A stretch of 64,000 bases of DNA from Streptococcus marimammalium DSM 18627 (GCF_000380045.1 NZ_KB904358.1:62103-126102), one strand, 5' to 3'. Numbered from the stretch's first letter, positions 49,487-60,030 are shown. Numbers and translations are program-made. Notes: generated from the letters alone by a model not told the origin.

Positions 49487-50131
49487 ATGTTGATTGTATT
49501 AGCAGGAACCATTGGAGCTGGGAAGAGCTCCCTCGCAGCTGCACTTGGAGAACATTTAGGAACAGAAGTCTTTTATGAAGCTGTTGACAATAATCCCGTT
49601 TTAGATCTTTATTATAAAGATCCAAAAAAATATGCCTTTTTGTTGCAAATTTTTTTCTTAAACAAACGCTTCAAATCTATCAAAGAAGCCTATAAAGCAG
49701 ATAATAATATTTTAGATCGTTCAATCTTTGAAGATGAGTTATTTTTAACAATTAATTATAAAAATGGTAATGTCACAGAGACTGAATTAAATATTTATAA
49801 AGAATTATTAGAAAATATGCTAGAAGAGTTAGAAGGCATGCCTAAAAAGAGGCCAGATTTACTCATTTATATTGATGTCTCATTTGAAAAAATGTTAGAG
49901 CGGATTAAAAAACGTGGTCGTGATTTTGAACAAATTGCCGAGAATCCTGAATTGTACAATTATTACAAACAAGTTCACGGAGAATACCCTGAATGGTATG
50001 AAAACTATAATGCCTCACCAAAAATTAAAATTAGCGGTGATGAGTTTGATTTTATTGAGAATCCCAAAGATCTACAAACTATTTTTGAAATGGTTGATAA
50101 GCAATTAAAAACCCTTGATTTATTAAACTGA
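49487..50131 (+). CDS. Deoxynucleoside kinase
   Basis: 214-aa dNK-family kinase with P-loop LAGTIGAGKSS, NILDRSIFEDELF, and lid KRGRDFEQ. It phosphorylates deoxyadenosine or deoxyguanosine for salvage; the exact substrate is not clear. ATG at 49487 follows AGGAGA; the earlier in-frame ATG (49457) lacks a site. Confidence 0.9.
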   Translation: MLIVLAGTIGAGKSSLAAALGEHLGTEVFYEAVDNNPVLDLYYKDPKKYAFLLQIFFLNKRFKSIKEAYKADNNILDRSIFEDELFLTINYKNGNVTETELNIYKELLENMLEELEGMPKKRPDLLIYIDVSFEKMLERIKKRGRDFEQIAENPELYNYYKQVHGEYPEWYENYNASPKIKISGDEFDFIENPKDLQTIFEMVDKQLKTLDLLN

Positions 50132-50133
50132 CT

Positions 50134-50170
50134 AAAAACCCTTGAGAGCTTAATGCTCTCAAGGGTTTTT
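50134..50170. terminator. Bidirectional terminator between the kinase gene and clpC
   Basis: AAAAACCCTTGAGAGC / GCTCTCAAGGGTTTTT, a 16-bp stem between convergent genes. Confidence 0.9.
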
Positions 50171-52619
50171 AGTTATCTGGATGAACAATTGTAAAATACA
50201 ACTGTTTTTTTCTTATCCCAATTTTCAAAATATTACCAGAGGTTAATTCTCCCGATAAAATCAATTCTGATAAATGATCTTCAACTTTTTCCTGAAGGGT
50301 TCGACGTAGGGGTCTTGCTCCCATTTCACTATCATAACCTTCTTTAGCTAAATAATCTAGAGCAGATGGTTGGAATTTAAGAATAATATTTTTTTCTGCT
50401 AAAGCTTTTATGAGAGGTGATATCATAATCTTAATAATTGCACGCATATGCTCTGGCATTAAACTATGAAAAACAATCTTTTCATCAATACGATTGATAA
50501 ATTCTGGACGATAAGCTCTCTTTAATTCTTCCATGATACGTTTTTGCATGGCTTCGTAATCATTAGAATAATCTTTTGCACCAAATCCAACTGTCTTATC
50601 ATCACGAAGGGCAGTTGCACCAAGATTACTTGTCATAATGATAATAGTATTTGAAAAGTCTACCTTACGACCTCTACTATCTGTTAGTACACCATCATCA
50701 AGAACTTGTAATAAAACATTAAAGATGTCAGGATGAGCTTTTTCTACCTCGTCAAAGAGAAGAACTGAATAAGGTTTATGACGAACTTTTTCAGTCAATT
50801 CCCCACCCTCATCATAACCGACATAGCCTGGAGGTGCACCATTTAAACGACTTGCTGAGAATTTTTCCATATACTCACTCATATCAAAACGAATAAGGGC
50901 TGATTCATCATCAAATAGAATTTCAGCAAGGGCCTTGGCTAATTCTGTTTTACCAACTCCTGTCGGTCCAAGAAACATGAAAGAGCCAATCGGACGTTTA
51001 CCGACTCTAATACCAGATTGATTACGTCTAATGGCACGACTAATACTTGATACCGCCGCATCTTGTCCGATAACACGTTTATGCAATTCTTTTTCCAAAT
51101 TGAGGTAGCGCTGAGCGTCTGTCTGAGAGAGTTTGGTAACTGGTATTCCAGAGAGTTGACTAAGCGTTTTCTTAATATGATCCTCATCAACAGGAACTGG
51201 GTCTAGATTTTCACTTTCATCTTCCTTAGCTAACCATTTTGATACCTGATTTAATTTCCCTGCCATTAAAGCTTTATCAGCTTTTGATAAGGTTTCAGGG
51301 GTTGTTTTTTTAACTAGAGATTGTACGGTTGCACTCGCCTCATCTAGTAAATCAATGGCCGAATCAGGTAAATTTTTATTCGTTAGGTAACGATGAGCCA
51401 GTTGAACAGCTGTTTTAACAGCCATATCACTAATAACAACATTATGATATAATTCATAACTCTTCTTTAGACCTAATAAAATCTGATAGGCATCCTGAAC
51501 ACTCGGTTCATCTACTAAAATTTTGGCAAATCGACGAGAAAGAGCTGCATCTTTTTCAATATGTTTTTGATATTCATCCTGAGTAGTTGCACCTACTGCT
51601 CTGAGGGTGCCACGGGCAAGTGCTGGTTTTAAGATATTTGCAGCGTCAAGTGTGCTGTCAATGCCACTACCTGAACCCATAATGGTATGAAGTTCATCAA
51701 TAAAAAGAATGATATGACCATCAGCCTCAATATCTTCAATAATTTGATTCATCCGCTCTTCAAAATCACCACGAAATCGAGTTCCCGCAACGACACTCAT
51801 CATGTCAAGCTCTAACACTCTCATATCAGCAATTTCATACGGCACATCACTTGTTACAATACGCTGAGCAAGCCCATAAGCAAGAGCTGTTTTACCAACA
51901 CCAGAATCACCAACCAAAACAGGATTATTTTTAGTTTTACGGCTTAATATTTGAACCATTCGTGTGATTTCTTTTTCACGTCCAATCACAGGATCAAGAT
52001 TACCTAAACGAGCCATTTCTGTTAAATCTCTAGTAAATTCTGATAATTCTCCAATTGATGATGGGGGTTTCATTAAATCAGAAAAATGACTATTTTTATT
52101 TTTTTGTGGTTTTAATAAATGTTGAATATTTTTTAAATCTTCTTTTGAGAAACCAGCATGACGTTCAAGTGATTTACGAAGATCGATAAGACGTAATTTG
52201 GCATCGCTATCTTTCATCTTAAAGCCAGCCAATTCTAAGATGCGAGTTGACAATAAATCAATATGTAACAACATAGCAAATAAGACATGTTCTGTCCCAA
52301 CCTCTTCATCACCAGTCACTTGACTAATAGCTTGAGCAAATCTTAGTGTATGTGCTAAAGCTTTTGATTGTTCAAAAAAAACTAACCCTTTAATTTTTTC
52401 TTTAGGTATTTTATTAACAGCTAATCTTGCGGCTTCTTCATAGGCTCTTTTTGGAACAAGATTATCAAACTCTAAAAAAACGTGTCCTGCAATCGAATCG
52501 GGTACGTAAATCATTGCCAATAAGATATGCCAGCTTTCTAAATAGAGACTGTCATATCTAGCTGCTTGATACTGTGCATGTTTAAAAACATCATGCATTT
52601 TAGGAGAATATTGAATCAT
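50169..52619 (-). CDS. clpC: ATP-dependent Clp protease ATPase ClpC
   Basis: 816-aa AAA+ unfoldase. N-terminal Clp_N repeats (about 1-150), first AAA domain with Walker A GDSGVGKT (about 240), second with GPTGVGKT (about 555) and arginine-finger region; the middle domain is short. It feeds substrates to ClpP. It overlaps ctsR by 4 bp. McsA/McsB are absent, as in other streptococci. Confidence 0.96.
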   Translation of the reverse strand: MIQYSPKMHDVFKHAQYQAARYDSLYLESWHILLAMIYVPDSIAGHVFLEFDNLVPKRAYEEAARLAVNKIPKEKIKGLVFFEQSKALAHTLRFAQAISQVTGDEEVGTEHVLFAMLLHIDLLSTRILELAGFKMKDSDAKLRLIDLRKSLERHAGFSKEDLKNIQHLLKPQKNKNSHFSDLMKPPSSIGELSEFTRDLTEMARLGNLDPVIGREKEITRMVQILSRKTKNNPVLVGDSGVGKTALAYGLAQRIVTSDVPYEIADMRVLELDMMSVVAGTRFRGDFEERMNQIIEDIEADGHIILFIDELHTIMGSGSGIDSTLDAANILKPALARGTLRAVGATTQDEYQKHIEKDAALSRRFAKILVDEPSVQDAYQILLGLKKSYELYHNVVISDMAVKTAVQLAHRYLTNKNLPDSAIDLLDEASATVQSLVKKTTPETLSKADKALMAGKLNQVSKWLAKEDESENLDPVPVDEDHIKKTLSQLSGIPVTKLSQTDAQRYLNLEKELHKRVIGQDAAVSSISRAIRRNQSGIRVGKRPIGSFMFLGPTGVGKTELAKALAEILFDDESALIRFDMSEYMEKFSASRLNGAPPGYVGYDEGGELTEKVRHKPYSVLLFDEVEKAHPDIFNVLLQVLDDGVLTDSRGRKVDFSNTIIIMTSNLGATALRDDKTVGFGAKDYSNDYEAMQKRIMEELKRAYRPEFINRIDEKIVFHSLMPEHMRAIIKIMISPLIKALAEKNIILKFQPSALDYLAKEGYDSEMGARPLRRTLQEKVEDHLSELILSGELTSGNILKIGIRKKQLYFTIVHPDN

Positions 52620-53080
52620 AAATGAGGTCCTTTTCTATCTAATTGTTGTAAAATTTTTTTAAGCATACGAGCACGAATTTGGGGAGCAAAATTTCCTAAT
52701 ACATCATCCATCGAGGTGGCTAGTATCAAGTTTCCTTCACGCTCACTAATAATTCTTTCATCAAATAAGACTTGAATCAAATCTGTAAAAATTTGCTCAC
52801 TTATACGATCACCAATTGTTTCTGACAACTCTCTTAACATCTGGTGATTATCTGAATAGCGAACCTTACAAATTCTGATATAGCCTCCTCCTCCACGTTT
52901 ACTCTCAACAATGTAACCCTTACTTTCAGGGAATCGGGTTTTAATCACATAATTAATCTGACTAGGAACAACTTGAAAGGTATTAGCTAGACTAGAACGT
53001 CTGATTTCTGCAATACCAGATTGAGCTAATATCTGTTTAATATACTCTTCAATAATATCAGATATATTTTTCGAACTCAT
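52616..53080 (-). CDS. ctsR: Transcriptional repressor CtsR
   Basis: 154-aa heat-shock repressor. N-terminal winged helix (NISDIIEEYIKQILA, RSSLANTFQVVPSQINYVIKTR) and the glycine-rich wing SKRGGGGYIRI that contacts DNA are intact. It represses its own operon through the site at 53102-53118. Confidence 0.95.
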   Translation of the reverse strand: MSSKNISDIIEEYIKQILAQSGIAEIRRSSLANTFQVVPSQINYVIKTRFPESKGYIVESKRGGGGYIRICKVRYSDNHQMLRELSETIGDRISEQIFTDLIQVLFDERIISEREGNLILATSMDDVLGNFAPQIRARMLKKILQQLDRKGPHL

Positions 53081-53101
53081 CTCAAACTCCTCTCTATCAT
53101 C

Positions 53102-53124
53102 TTTGACTATCTCTGACTATTATA
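53102..53124 (-). promoter_or_regulatory. ctsR promoter and CtsR operator
   Basis: On the minus strand a -10 TATAAT is followed immediately by AGTCAGA-GAT-AGTCAAA, the CtsR heptad repeat with one mismatch (consensus RGTCAAANANRGTCAAA). It overlaps the transcription start. Confidence 0.9.
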
Positions 53125-53182
53125 CCGAAAATACTCATATTTGAAAACCAAAAAACAAGATAGAGCTATTGATTGAAACAAA

Positions 53183-53208
53183 AAAGATGGGAAACCCACC
53201 TTTTTTGT
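53183..53208 (-). terminator. Terminator after tsf
   Basis: AAAGGTGGG-TTT-CCCATCTTT then a T run on the minus strand. Confidence 0.85.
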
Positions 53209-53212
53209 AATA

Positions 53213-54250
53213 TTACTTGTTGAGTGCCGCAGCCATTGTTGCTTGAACTTCACTTTCAAAGTCATTGGCTGCTTTTTCAATACCCTCACCCACTTCAAAG
53301 CGTGTAAATGTATCAACAGTTGCATTTTTAGATTCAAGAAATTGTTCTACAGTTTTACTATCATCCATAATATAAACTTGAGCAAGTAATGTGTATTGTT
53401 GATCTACTTGAGTATTATCAAGTAAGAAGCGATCTATCTTACCTGGAATGATTTTATCCCAAATTTTTTCTGGTTTACCCTCAGCTTTAAGTTCTTCTTT
53501 GATAGATTCTGTTGCTTCAGCAAGAACACTATCAGTTAATTGTGCTTTTGAACCATATTTAAGGAATGGTAGAGCCGGTTTATTAACCATAGCACGACTT
53601 TCGTTATCAAGTTCAATCTTATGGTTTAATTGTGCTAATTCATCATGAACAAACTCTTCACTAAGATCCTTATATGATAAAACAGTTGGTTTCATCGCAG
53701 CAACATGCATAGCTACAGATTTAGCAAGACTGTCATCTTCACCATCAAGAACAGTGATAACACCAATACGACCACCATTATGTTGGTAAGCACCAAAAAC
53801 TTGACTATTTTCTTTTTCAACAAGTGCAAAGCGACGGAACGAAATTTTTTCACCGATCGTTGCTGTTGCTTTAATATAAGCTTCTTCCAATGTTTCACCA
53901 GAAGCAACGGTTAATTTAAGTGCTTCTTCATTGTTAGCTGGCTTGTTATCACCAATGATTTGAGCTGTCTCATTAACAAGAGAAACAAATTGCTCATTTT
54001 TAGCAACAAAGTCTGTTTCAGAGTTAACTTCAACCAATGCTGCAACATTTCCGTTAACATAGATACCAGTTAAACCTTCAGCAGCAACACGGCTTGCTTT
54101 TTTAGCAGCTTTAGCCATTCCTTTTTCACGAAGAAACTCAATTGCTTTTTCCATGTCACCATCAGTTTCAACTAATGCTTTTTTAGCATCCATAACACCA
54201 GCACCAGTTTTTTCACGTAATTCTTTTACTTGAGCTGCAGTAATTGCCAT
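53213..54250 (-). CDS. tsf: Elongation factor Ts
   Basis: 345-aa guanine nucleotide exchange factor for EF-Tu. The N-terminal UBA-like part ([20 protein letters not shown]) and the catalytic [17 protein letters not shown] are intact. Streptococcal length. It follows rpsB after a 100-bp gap that holds an attenuator-like hairpin. Confidence 0.97.
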   Translation of the reverse strand: MAITAAQVKELREKTGAGVMDAKKALVETDGDMEKAIEFLREKGMAKAAKKASRVAAEGLTGIYVNGNVAALVEVNSETDFVAKNEQFVSLVNETAQIIGDNKPANNEEALKLTVASGETLEEAYIKATATIGEKISFRRFALVEKENSQVFGAYQHNGGRIGVITVLDGEDDSLAKSVAMHVAAMKPTVLSYKDLSEEFVHDELAQLNHKIELDNESRAMVNKPALPFLKYGSKAQLTDSVLAEATESIKEELKAEGKPEKIWDKIIPGKIDRFLLDNTQVDQQYTLLAQVYIMDDSKTVEQFLESKNATVDTFTRFEVGEGIEKAANDFESEVQATMAAALNK

Positions 54251-54286
54251 TATAAATTTCCTCCATGTTATATTAATTTCTAATGA

Positions 54287-54321
54287 AAAACGAGACAGAG
54301 CGGTTTGCTATTTCTGCCCCG
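54287..54321 (-). terminator. Hairpin in the rpsB-tsf gap
   Basis: Minus-strand ACGGGGCAGA pairs with TCTGTCTCGT (10 bp, two wobbles), then T residues. Probably a partial terminator that sets the tsf/rpsB ratio. Confidence 0.6.
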
Positions 54322-54350
54322 TTTATAGACGTTATCATCAAAAGTAGTGA

Positions 54351-55145
54351 TTATTCATTTGTACCTTCAACAACTTCAACAAGTTTCTCAATTGACTCAG
54401 CTGATGCTTCTTCATTGACTTCTTCACTTACCATTTCATCAGCAACAACTTCCATTGAGTCTTCTCCTTGACGACCTTCAATAACAGCATCTGCTAATTT
54501 GCCAGTAATAAGTTTAACAGCACGAATAGCATCATCATTTGCTGGTATAATGATATCAATATCATCTGGATCAGCATTTGTATCAACCATAGCAACTACT
54601 GGAATACCTAATTTTTTAGCTTCTTTAACAGCAATTTGCTCTTTATGAGGGTCAACAACATAAATCACATCTGGAATACGAGGCATATCAGCGATACCAC
54701 CCAAGAATTTTTCTAAGCGATCACGTTGTTTGTTAAGAAGTGACACTTCTTTTTTAGGAAGAACATCAAATGTTCCATCTTCTTCCATTTTGTTAATTTC
54801 TTTAAGACGTTTGATACGTTTTTGGATAGTTCCCCAGTTGGTCAATGTTCCACCTAACCAACGATGATTAATGTAGTATTGACCTGCACGAAGTGCTTCT
54901 TCTTTAACAGCATCTGCTGCTTGTTTTTTTGTTCCTACAAACAAAATAACAGCATCATTAGCTGCAGCATCACGAACAAATTCGTAAGCTTGTTCTGCTA
55001 ATTTAACGGTTTGTTGAAGGTCAATAACATGAATACCGTTACGTTCTGTAAAGATGTACTTAGCCATCTTAGGGTTCCAGCGACGAGTCTGATGACCAAA
55101 GTGAACACCAGCCTCAAGAAGTTGTTTCATTGAAATTACTGCCAT
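54351..55145 (-). CDS. rpsB: 30S ribosomal protein S2
   Basis: 264-aa S2: [33 protein letters not shown] and [20 protein letters not shown] motifs are diagnostic. An acidic C-terminal extension ends [11 protein letters not shown]. Full length; own AGGAGAAAT site. Confidence 0.97.
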   Translation of the reverse strand: MAVISMKQLLEAGVHFGHQTRRWNPKMAKYIFTERNGIHVIDLQQTVKLAEQAYEFVRDAAANDAVILFVGTKKQAADAVKEEALRAGQYYINHRWLGGTLTNWGTIQKRIKRLKEINKMEEDGTFDVLPKKEVSLLNKQRDRLEKFLGGIADMPRIPDVIYVVDPHKEQIAVKEAKKLGIPVVAMVDTNADPDDIDIIIPANDDAIRAVKLITGKLADAVIEGRQGEDSMEVVADEMVSEEVNEEASAESIEKLVEVVEGTNE

Positions 55146-55860
55146 GAGTATTTCTCCTTTTTTTGTTTTTTCCTCTCTTGAATTTCAACTTGCCATCTCA
55201 CTCTAACGAGCAACAAGAAAACAATCCATTCAAAATGAGTATTTGTCATAATAAATGACTCTACTATAATATCAAAAAAGTGTAAATTTAACAAGACATT
55301 TATCTCTATTTTAATTTTCATAGGAAAATCCTAAATTACTCTTAAACATTTGAGAATATTTAAAATTTTTCTAAGAGAGACAATCAATCCATTAAAGGTG
55401 CATTTGAAGAATCATGGAATACAATTTTACTATCACTCCAAAATAGCTCATCAATCAGTTGACGCTAACAAACGTTCTAATTATTTGAATAAAAAATTGA
55501 TTTTAGTAAGGTAGCAGTGATCATTTGAATATGTAGTTTGACAAATTCTACAGTTTTAAGCTAACATATTAATAATGCAATGATTTCTCAGTTATGTTGA
55601 ATTATAATATAGTAACTATAAGTCTGTTAAATCCTTCTTGTCATATAGTGAACGCCACTTTTGAAAAACAATTTTCCCATTTTTCCTTTAGTCAACCTAT
55701 TTAAATCTTTCTCAACTACAAATTATATGAATTAAAAAGTGGATAAACAACTCACCAAAAGAAGTATTAGAAAACAAATTTCCTAGAAAATCTTTATAGT
55801 TAAGCTAATTGGGAATTACCATTAGTTTTATATTTTCTATCAAAAAATCTTCTAAGATTT
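55146..55860. other. Long gene-free stretch upstream of rpsB
   Basis: About 715 bp of AT-rich sequence with no ORF carrying a ribosome site. The first part should contain the rpsB promoter and leader. Near 55730-55795 a short open frame reads IKKWINNSPKEVLENKFPRK then stops, vaguely like the end of an IS30-type transposase. Nothing else recognisable. Confidence 0.5.
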
Positions 55861-55863
55861 TAC

Positions 55864-55892
55864 TTGACGAAATCTTATTTTTGCGTTAGAAT
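55864..55892 (+). promoter_or_regulatory. Promoter of tRNA-Cys
   Basis: TTGACG, 17 bp, TAGAAT, about 11 bp before the tRNA. Confidence 0.75.
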
Positions 55893-55902
55893 AATTACTT
55901 GT

Positions 55903-55973
55903 GGCGGTATAGCCAAGTGGTAAGGCACGGCTCTGCAAAAGCTTGATCGTCGGTTCAAATCCGTCTACCGCCT
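55903..55973 (+). tRNA. tRNA-Cys (anticodon GCA)
   Basis: 71 nt; acceptor GGCGGTA / TACCGCC, anticodon loop CTGCAAA (GCA), T arm GGTTCAAATCC, discriminator T. CCA is not encoded. Confidence 0.93.
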
Positions 55974-56005
55974 TACAAAACATTTTCATTCATTTTCATA
56001 GACAA

Positions 56006-56036
56006 TAAAAAACGCTCAATAGAGCGTTTTTTGTTT
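56006..56036 (+). terminator. Terminator after tRNA-Cys
   Basis: AAAACGCTC-AAT-AGAGCGTTTT stem followed by TTG; could also serve the opposite strand. Confidence 0.75.
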
Positions 56037-56115
56037 TTTAAAGTTAATTAAAACTAGATGAAGCTAAAAATTTCTGGTAAAATTTCTGCATTTTCATCAG
56101 AAATATAAATTACTT

Positions 56116-57006
56116 TTAAGGTCTGTAAACTTTTAAGTGTGAAGGTAAAACCTTGATAGCTACTGGTAGAGCATCTCCTTCATCACCATCAACGTTGACT
56201 GTTAATGGTTCATCAGTTTTTTCTAGTGTTATGTTTAATTCTTTTAGTTTTTCATAACCAATACGTTGATTAGAATTGTCTACACCAAATAAAAGACTTG
56301 GGACAGATTGTAAGGTTTCCAATAAATTAGAGTCCTTTAAATAAACAAAGTGTAACAAACCATCATTGACTTCAGCCTCAGGCAAGAGTTGTTCAAAACC
56401 ACCTATTGAATTGGTTAAACCTATTAATAAAGTGCTACTTTTAATCTCTTTTTCCTTACCATCTACTGTCACTTTAAAGTTATAAGATTGATGTTCTAGT
56501 AAACTTTTAAATCCTGATACAAAATAAGCCATTTTACCAAGTTTAGTCTTATCTTCTGAGTCGACATCATTGATAGCTTCTGGAATTGTTCCAATAGCGA
56601 CAACATTCATAAAATAGGAATCATTAATTTTACCAATATCTAATGGATGTAAATTGTCAAAGTCAATTGAATCGATAGCTTCTTTTGGATCAAGTGGAAT
56701 ATTAAGGGCACGAGCCAAATCATTAACTGTTCCTAATGGGAAAAAACCAAAATAAGGTCGGTGGTCTTCTTCTGCTAAACCACTAATACCTTCATTAACT
56801 GTCCCATCACCACCCATAACAAAAACACTATGGAAGTGATCTTTAGCTGCTTCTTTAGCAAAATCTCTAGCATCACCACCTTTTTTGGTGTGTTTCACTA
56901 CAACATCATCAAAATAGGTAGCTAGCTTGTCTTTAGCCATATCTTCAAATTCTTTAGCTTTTTCGCCTCCTGAGCTTGGATTGACAACTAATAATACACG
57001 TTTCAT
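56116..57006 (-). CDS. Diacylglycerol kinase family lipid kinase
   Basis: 296-aa DagK/YegS-type kinase with nucleotide motifs VVNPSSGGEKA, VMGGDGTVNEGISGL and FPLGTVNDLARALNIP. It likely phosphorylates diacylglycerol from lipoteichoic acid turnover. ATG at 57006 after AAAGGAG is chosen over a GTG-like start 21 bp upstream, which lies inside pepO. Confidence 0.9.
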   Translation of the reverse strand: MKRVLLVVNPSSGGEKAKEFEDMAKDKLATYFDDVVVKHTKKGGDARDFAKEAAKDHFHSVFVMGGDGTVNEGISGLAEEDHRPYFGFFPLGTVNDLARALNIPLDPKEAIDSIDFDNLHPLDIGKINDSYFMNVVAIGTIPEAINDVDSEDKTKLGKMAYFVSGFKSLLEHQSYNFKVTVDGKEKEIKSSTLLIGLTNSIGGFEQLLPEAEVNDGLLHFVYLKDSNLLETLQSVPSLLFGVDNSNQRIGYEKLKELNITLEKTDEPLTVNVDGDEGDALPVAIKVLPSHLKVYRP

Positions 57007-57020
57007 TTTTTTCTCCTTTA

Positions 57021-58916
57021 TTACCAAATCGTTAAACGGTCTTCTTTTTTACGCCACATTTTATCTGTTTCTTTCACATCAAAAGTTGTAAAGAAATCAT
57101 TAAAATTAGCCACTTGAATATTAGTTCTAAGATGACCTGGGGCGTGAACATCAATAGCCACGATCATTTGCATGTATTCTTCACGCGCTTTCATACGCCA
57201 AATTTTAGCGAAATTAATGAAATAGTCTTTGGCTGAAAAGTCTGCTTCTTTTTTGGCTGCTTCTAAAGCACAAGCCAAACCACCTAAGTCAGCTACATTT
57301 TCAGAAACGGTTAATTTGCCATTAACCTTGGCACCATGCGACTCTTGACCATCAAACTGAGCGACTACTTTATCTGTTCTTTCTTTAAAGGCCTCATAAT
57401 CTTCTTTTGTCCACCAATCTTTTAAGCTACCATTTTCATCAAAGGAAGCACCATTAGTGTCAAAAGCATGGGAAATTTCATGAGCTATCACTGCACCAAT
57501 ACCACCATAGTTAGCAGAAGAACTTTGTTCTAGTGAATAAAATGGTGCTTGAAGAATAGCTGCAGGAAAGACAATTTGGTTTTGTTGTGGATCATAGTAG
57601 GCATTGACCATGTGTGCTGGCATGTGCCATTCTTTACGATTCACCGGCTTATTCCACTTGCTCCAAGAATAAGCAATCGAAATCTCAGCCAATTTTTGTG
57701 CATTATCAATCAAACTAATCCTATCATCAATAATCTTTCTATTATAAGTTTCTGGTAATTCTTCTGGATAGGCAATATGTGAAGTGATAACATTTAGTTT
57801 GGTGATAGCTTTTTGGCGTGTCTCTTCTTGTAACCAATCATTTTTTTCTAAGCGATCCTTATAAACACGAATCATAGTCGCTACTTTTTTTTCAACATCA
57901 GCTTTTGCTTCTGGGGAGAATTTCTCACCCGCATACCATAAACCAAGTGCTTGATTGTATGGTCCTTGTGCAAGGTAAAAAGCTGCTTTTTTCTTATCCA
58001 TTGCTTGAGGGGTTCCTGAAATCGCACGCTGATATTCACCAGATAAGATACGAATCTCATCTGTTAAATATGATGTCCAGTGTTGTGCAGCTAATGAAAG
58101 GAAAGAAGCCTTTAAAGCAGCCCAATTATCTTTTGAGTAAAATTCATTGGCAAATTCCGTCCAAAAACGTTTCTCAGGGACAATAATCTTATCTGGGATT
58201 TGCCCTAAAATTTCTTTGAAAAAGTCATCAAGTGGCAACTCAGGCACTAATTTTGTAAATTCTGACCATTCATAAGGATGGTATAATTTAGCATATTCTG
58301 ATGACTCTTCGCTTGATAAAACGTACTTAGCTAATTTGTTATCAAGAGCAATTATTTTATCTAATATATCTTTAACATCTTCTTTTGAAAAACCAAATAA
58401 AGGCAAAAGTTTTTCTTGATTGGCACGCCAAATAGCCAATAATTCTTTACCTCTTTCATTATTCTCATCATAGAAAGTTGTATCAGGCAAAATAGTTCCC
58501 GGTGCATAAGCCCAAAGCACATTAGTTCTTGCATCCATAAAATCTGGCGACGTACCAAATGGCATTAAGTTGGGTTTGCCTTTCTTCTCAAGACTAGCTA
58601 GCTTTTGGGTAAACTCTTTAAAGCTTTTCATTTCCTGATATTCTTTAATAAGAGGCATAGCAGGAGCAACTCCTAATTTTTCTCTTTTATCAAAATCAGA
58701 CACCAGGTGATGGAATTTGACAAAGTTTTTTAAAATAGCATCATCAGGAACGTCTTTACCTTCTAACCAGCCATCAGTTGTCTTAAGCATGAGTTTTTCA
58801 ATCTCATCGGCTAAATCATAAAACCCACCAGTGGCTGGCTTGTCATCAGGAATAACAGCTGACTCAATCCAATCGCCATTAATACCATTGTAAAAATCAT
58901 CTTGTAATCGAACCAT
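57021..58916 (-). CDS. pepO: M13 family endopeptidase PepO
   Basis: 631-aa neprilysin-type zinc metallopeptidase. HEISHAFD is the HExxH zinc site; the third ligand is in SENVADLGGLA; NAYYDPQQNQIVFPAAILQ and the terminal Trp are conserved. No signal peptide, so cytosolic by sequence, though PepO is often found on streptococcal surfaces. Followed by dagK 14 bp downstream. Confidence 0.95.
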   Translation of the reverse strand: MVRLQDDFYNGINGDWIESAVIPDDKPATGGFYDLADEIEKLMLKTTDGWLEGKDVPDDAILKNFVKFHHLVSDFDKREKLGVAPAMPLIKEYQEMKSFKEFTQKLASLEKKGKPNLMPFGTSPDFMDARTNVLWAYAPGTILPDTTFYDENNERGKELLAIWRANQEKLLPLFGFSKEDVKDILDKIIALDNKLAKYVLSSEESSEYAKLYHPYEWSEFTKLVPELPLDDFFKEILGQIPDKIIVPEKRFWTEFANEFYSKDNWAALKASFLSLAAQHWTSYLTDEIRILSGEYQRAISGTPQAMDKKKAAFYLAQGPYNQALGLWYAGEKFSPEAKADVEKKVATMIRVYKDRLEKNDWLQEETRQKAITKLNVITSHIAYPEELPETYNRKIIDDRISLIDNAQKLAEISIAYSWSKWNKPVNRKEWHMPAHMVNAYYDPQQNQIVFPAAILQAPFYSLEQSSSANYGGIGAVIAHEISHAFDTNGASFDENGSLKDWWTKEDYEAFKERTDKVVAQFDGQESHGAKVNGKLTVSENVADLGGLACALEAAKKEADFSAKDYFINFAKIWRMKAREEYMQMIVAIDVHAPGHLRTNIQVANFNDFFTTFDVKETDKMWRKKEDRLTIW

Positions 58917-59040
58917 ATATCGACCTCAATTTCTATTAATATACCTTCTATTCTATCAAAAATAGGGGTGAAACGCATACTAAATACTTAATATTTCAAT
59001 AAAATATATTCTATGATATACTGATAAAAAAGGAGGAATA

Positions 59041-59574
59041 ATGATTTTGGCAAAAAATATTGAAATCAAAGCACGCATTACAGATTACCAAAAAACGAAA
59101 AAGTTCTTTCATCAATTAACTCAGGTAGAACCTGTCACTTTAAATCAACGAGATACTTTTTACCATTTTTGCTTTGGTAGGCTAAAACTCCGTCAAATTA
59201 ACAATAAAACTAGTGAATTGATTTTTTATCAAAGACCTGACCTTTCCAGCTCAAAACTTTCCAACTATAAGATATGGAACATTAACAAGCCTAAACAATT
59301 AGATAGGGTGTTAGGAGTAGTTTTGGGACGTGTTGGCATCGTTGAAAAGACACGTCTACTCTTTTTAAAAGATAACGTTCGCTTTCATTTAGATCATGTT
59401 AAAAACCTTGGTGATTTCATTGAATTAGAATATATGATTTTAGATAATGAACCACTTAAACAAGCTCAAGAAAAGGTAGAGACTATTCTTGAAAAACTTA
59501 ATATTTCGGATACTGATTACATATCAGTTGCTTATATAGATTTATTAAAAAAGGAGGATTCTTATGACAGCTGA
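59041..59574 (+). CDS. CYTH-like domain protein
   Basis: 177-aa protein of the CYTH (adenylate cyclase IV/thiamine triphosphatase) type: NIEIKARI at the start, the RDTFYHFCFGRLKLRQ strand, VEKTRLLFL, LDHVKNLGDFIELEY. Acidic and basic pairs in the tunnel fold are present. Enzymatic activity unknown. AGGAGG before the ATG; overlaps the next gene by 11 bp. Confidence 0.82.
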   Translation: MILAKNIEIKARITDYQKTKKFFHQLTQVEPVTLNQRDTFYHFCFGRLKLRQINNKTSELIFYQRPDLSSSKLSNYKIWNINKPKQLDRVLGVVLGRVGIVEKTRLLFLKDNVRFHLDHVKNLGDFIELEYMILDNEPLKQAQEKVETILEKLNISDTDYISVAYIDLLKKEDSYDS

Positions 59575-59917
59575 CATTAAACCAGAAATTACCATGGACG
59601 CCCTTGAAAAAATCGATATTCGTTGTGGCACCATCTTAAGGGTTGAAGATATTGAAGCATCAAAAACTCTTGTCAAATTAACTGTGGATTTAGGAGAAAA
59701 AGAACCAAGAACAATCCTTTGTGGTCTTAAAGAAGAGCGGCAAAATCCTCGTGAAATTGAAGGAAAACAGGCATTATTTGTTGTTAATTTGAAACCTCGA
59801 AAACTATTTGGTCACATCTCTTATGGCATGCTATTTGATATTGGCTTTGAAGATGGCATCACACCTGTTCTTGCGATGCCAGAAAAACAAATTCCAAACG
59901 GAACACGCGCTGGTTAA
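59564..59917 (+). CDS. CsaA-like tRNA-binding domain protein
   Basis: 117-aa EMAP/OB-fold protein: DIRCGTILRVEDIEASKTLV, LCGLKEE, FVVNLKPRKLFGHISYGMLF. The family binds tRNA or acts as an export chaperone (CsaA). Translationally coupled to the CYTH gene. AAGGAGG lies inside the upstream gene. Confidence 0.85.
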   Translation: MTADIKPEITMDALEKIDIRCGTILRVEDIEASKTLVKLTVDLGEKEPRTILCGLKEERQNPREIEGKQALFVVNLKPRKLFGHISYGMLFDIGFEDGITPVLAMPEKQIPNGTRAG

Positions 59918-59935
59918 TTTAAATGTAATTATGAT

Positions 59936-59968
59936 AAAATCCTCTCTAAATTAGAGAGGATTTTATTA
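59936..59968 (+). terminator. Terminator after the CsaA-like gene
   Basis: AAAATCCTCTCTAA / TTAGAGAGGATTTT then T residues. Confidence 0.85.
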
Positions 59969-60016
59969 TGTGACTAGTAGTAAAATTTGTTATGAAGTGT
60001 TAATTCTATCACATAA

Positions 60017-60030
60017 TGTAAGCGCTTTTA
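60017..60030 (+). promoter_or_regulatory. cre-like site upstream of the LPXTG gene
   Basis: TGTAAGCGCTTTTA matches TGWAANCGNTNWCA except at one position; it lies just before a TAAAAT -10. CcpA control is inferred. Confidence 0.6.
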
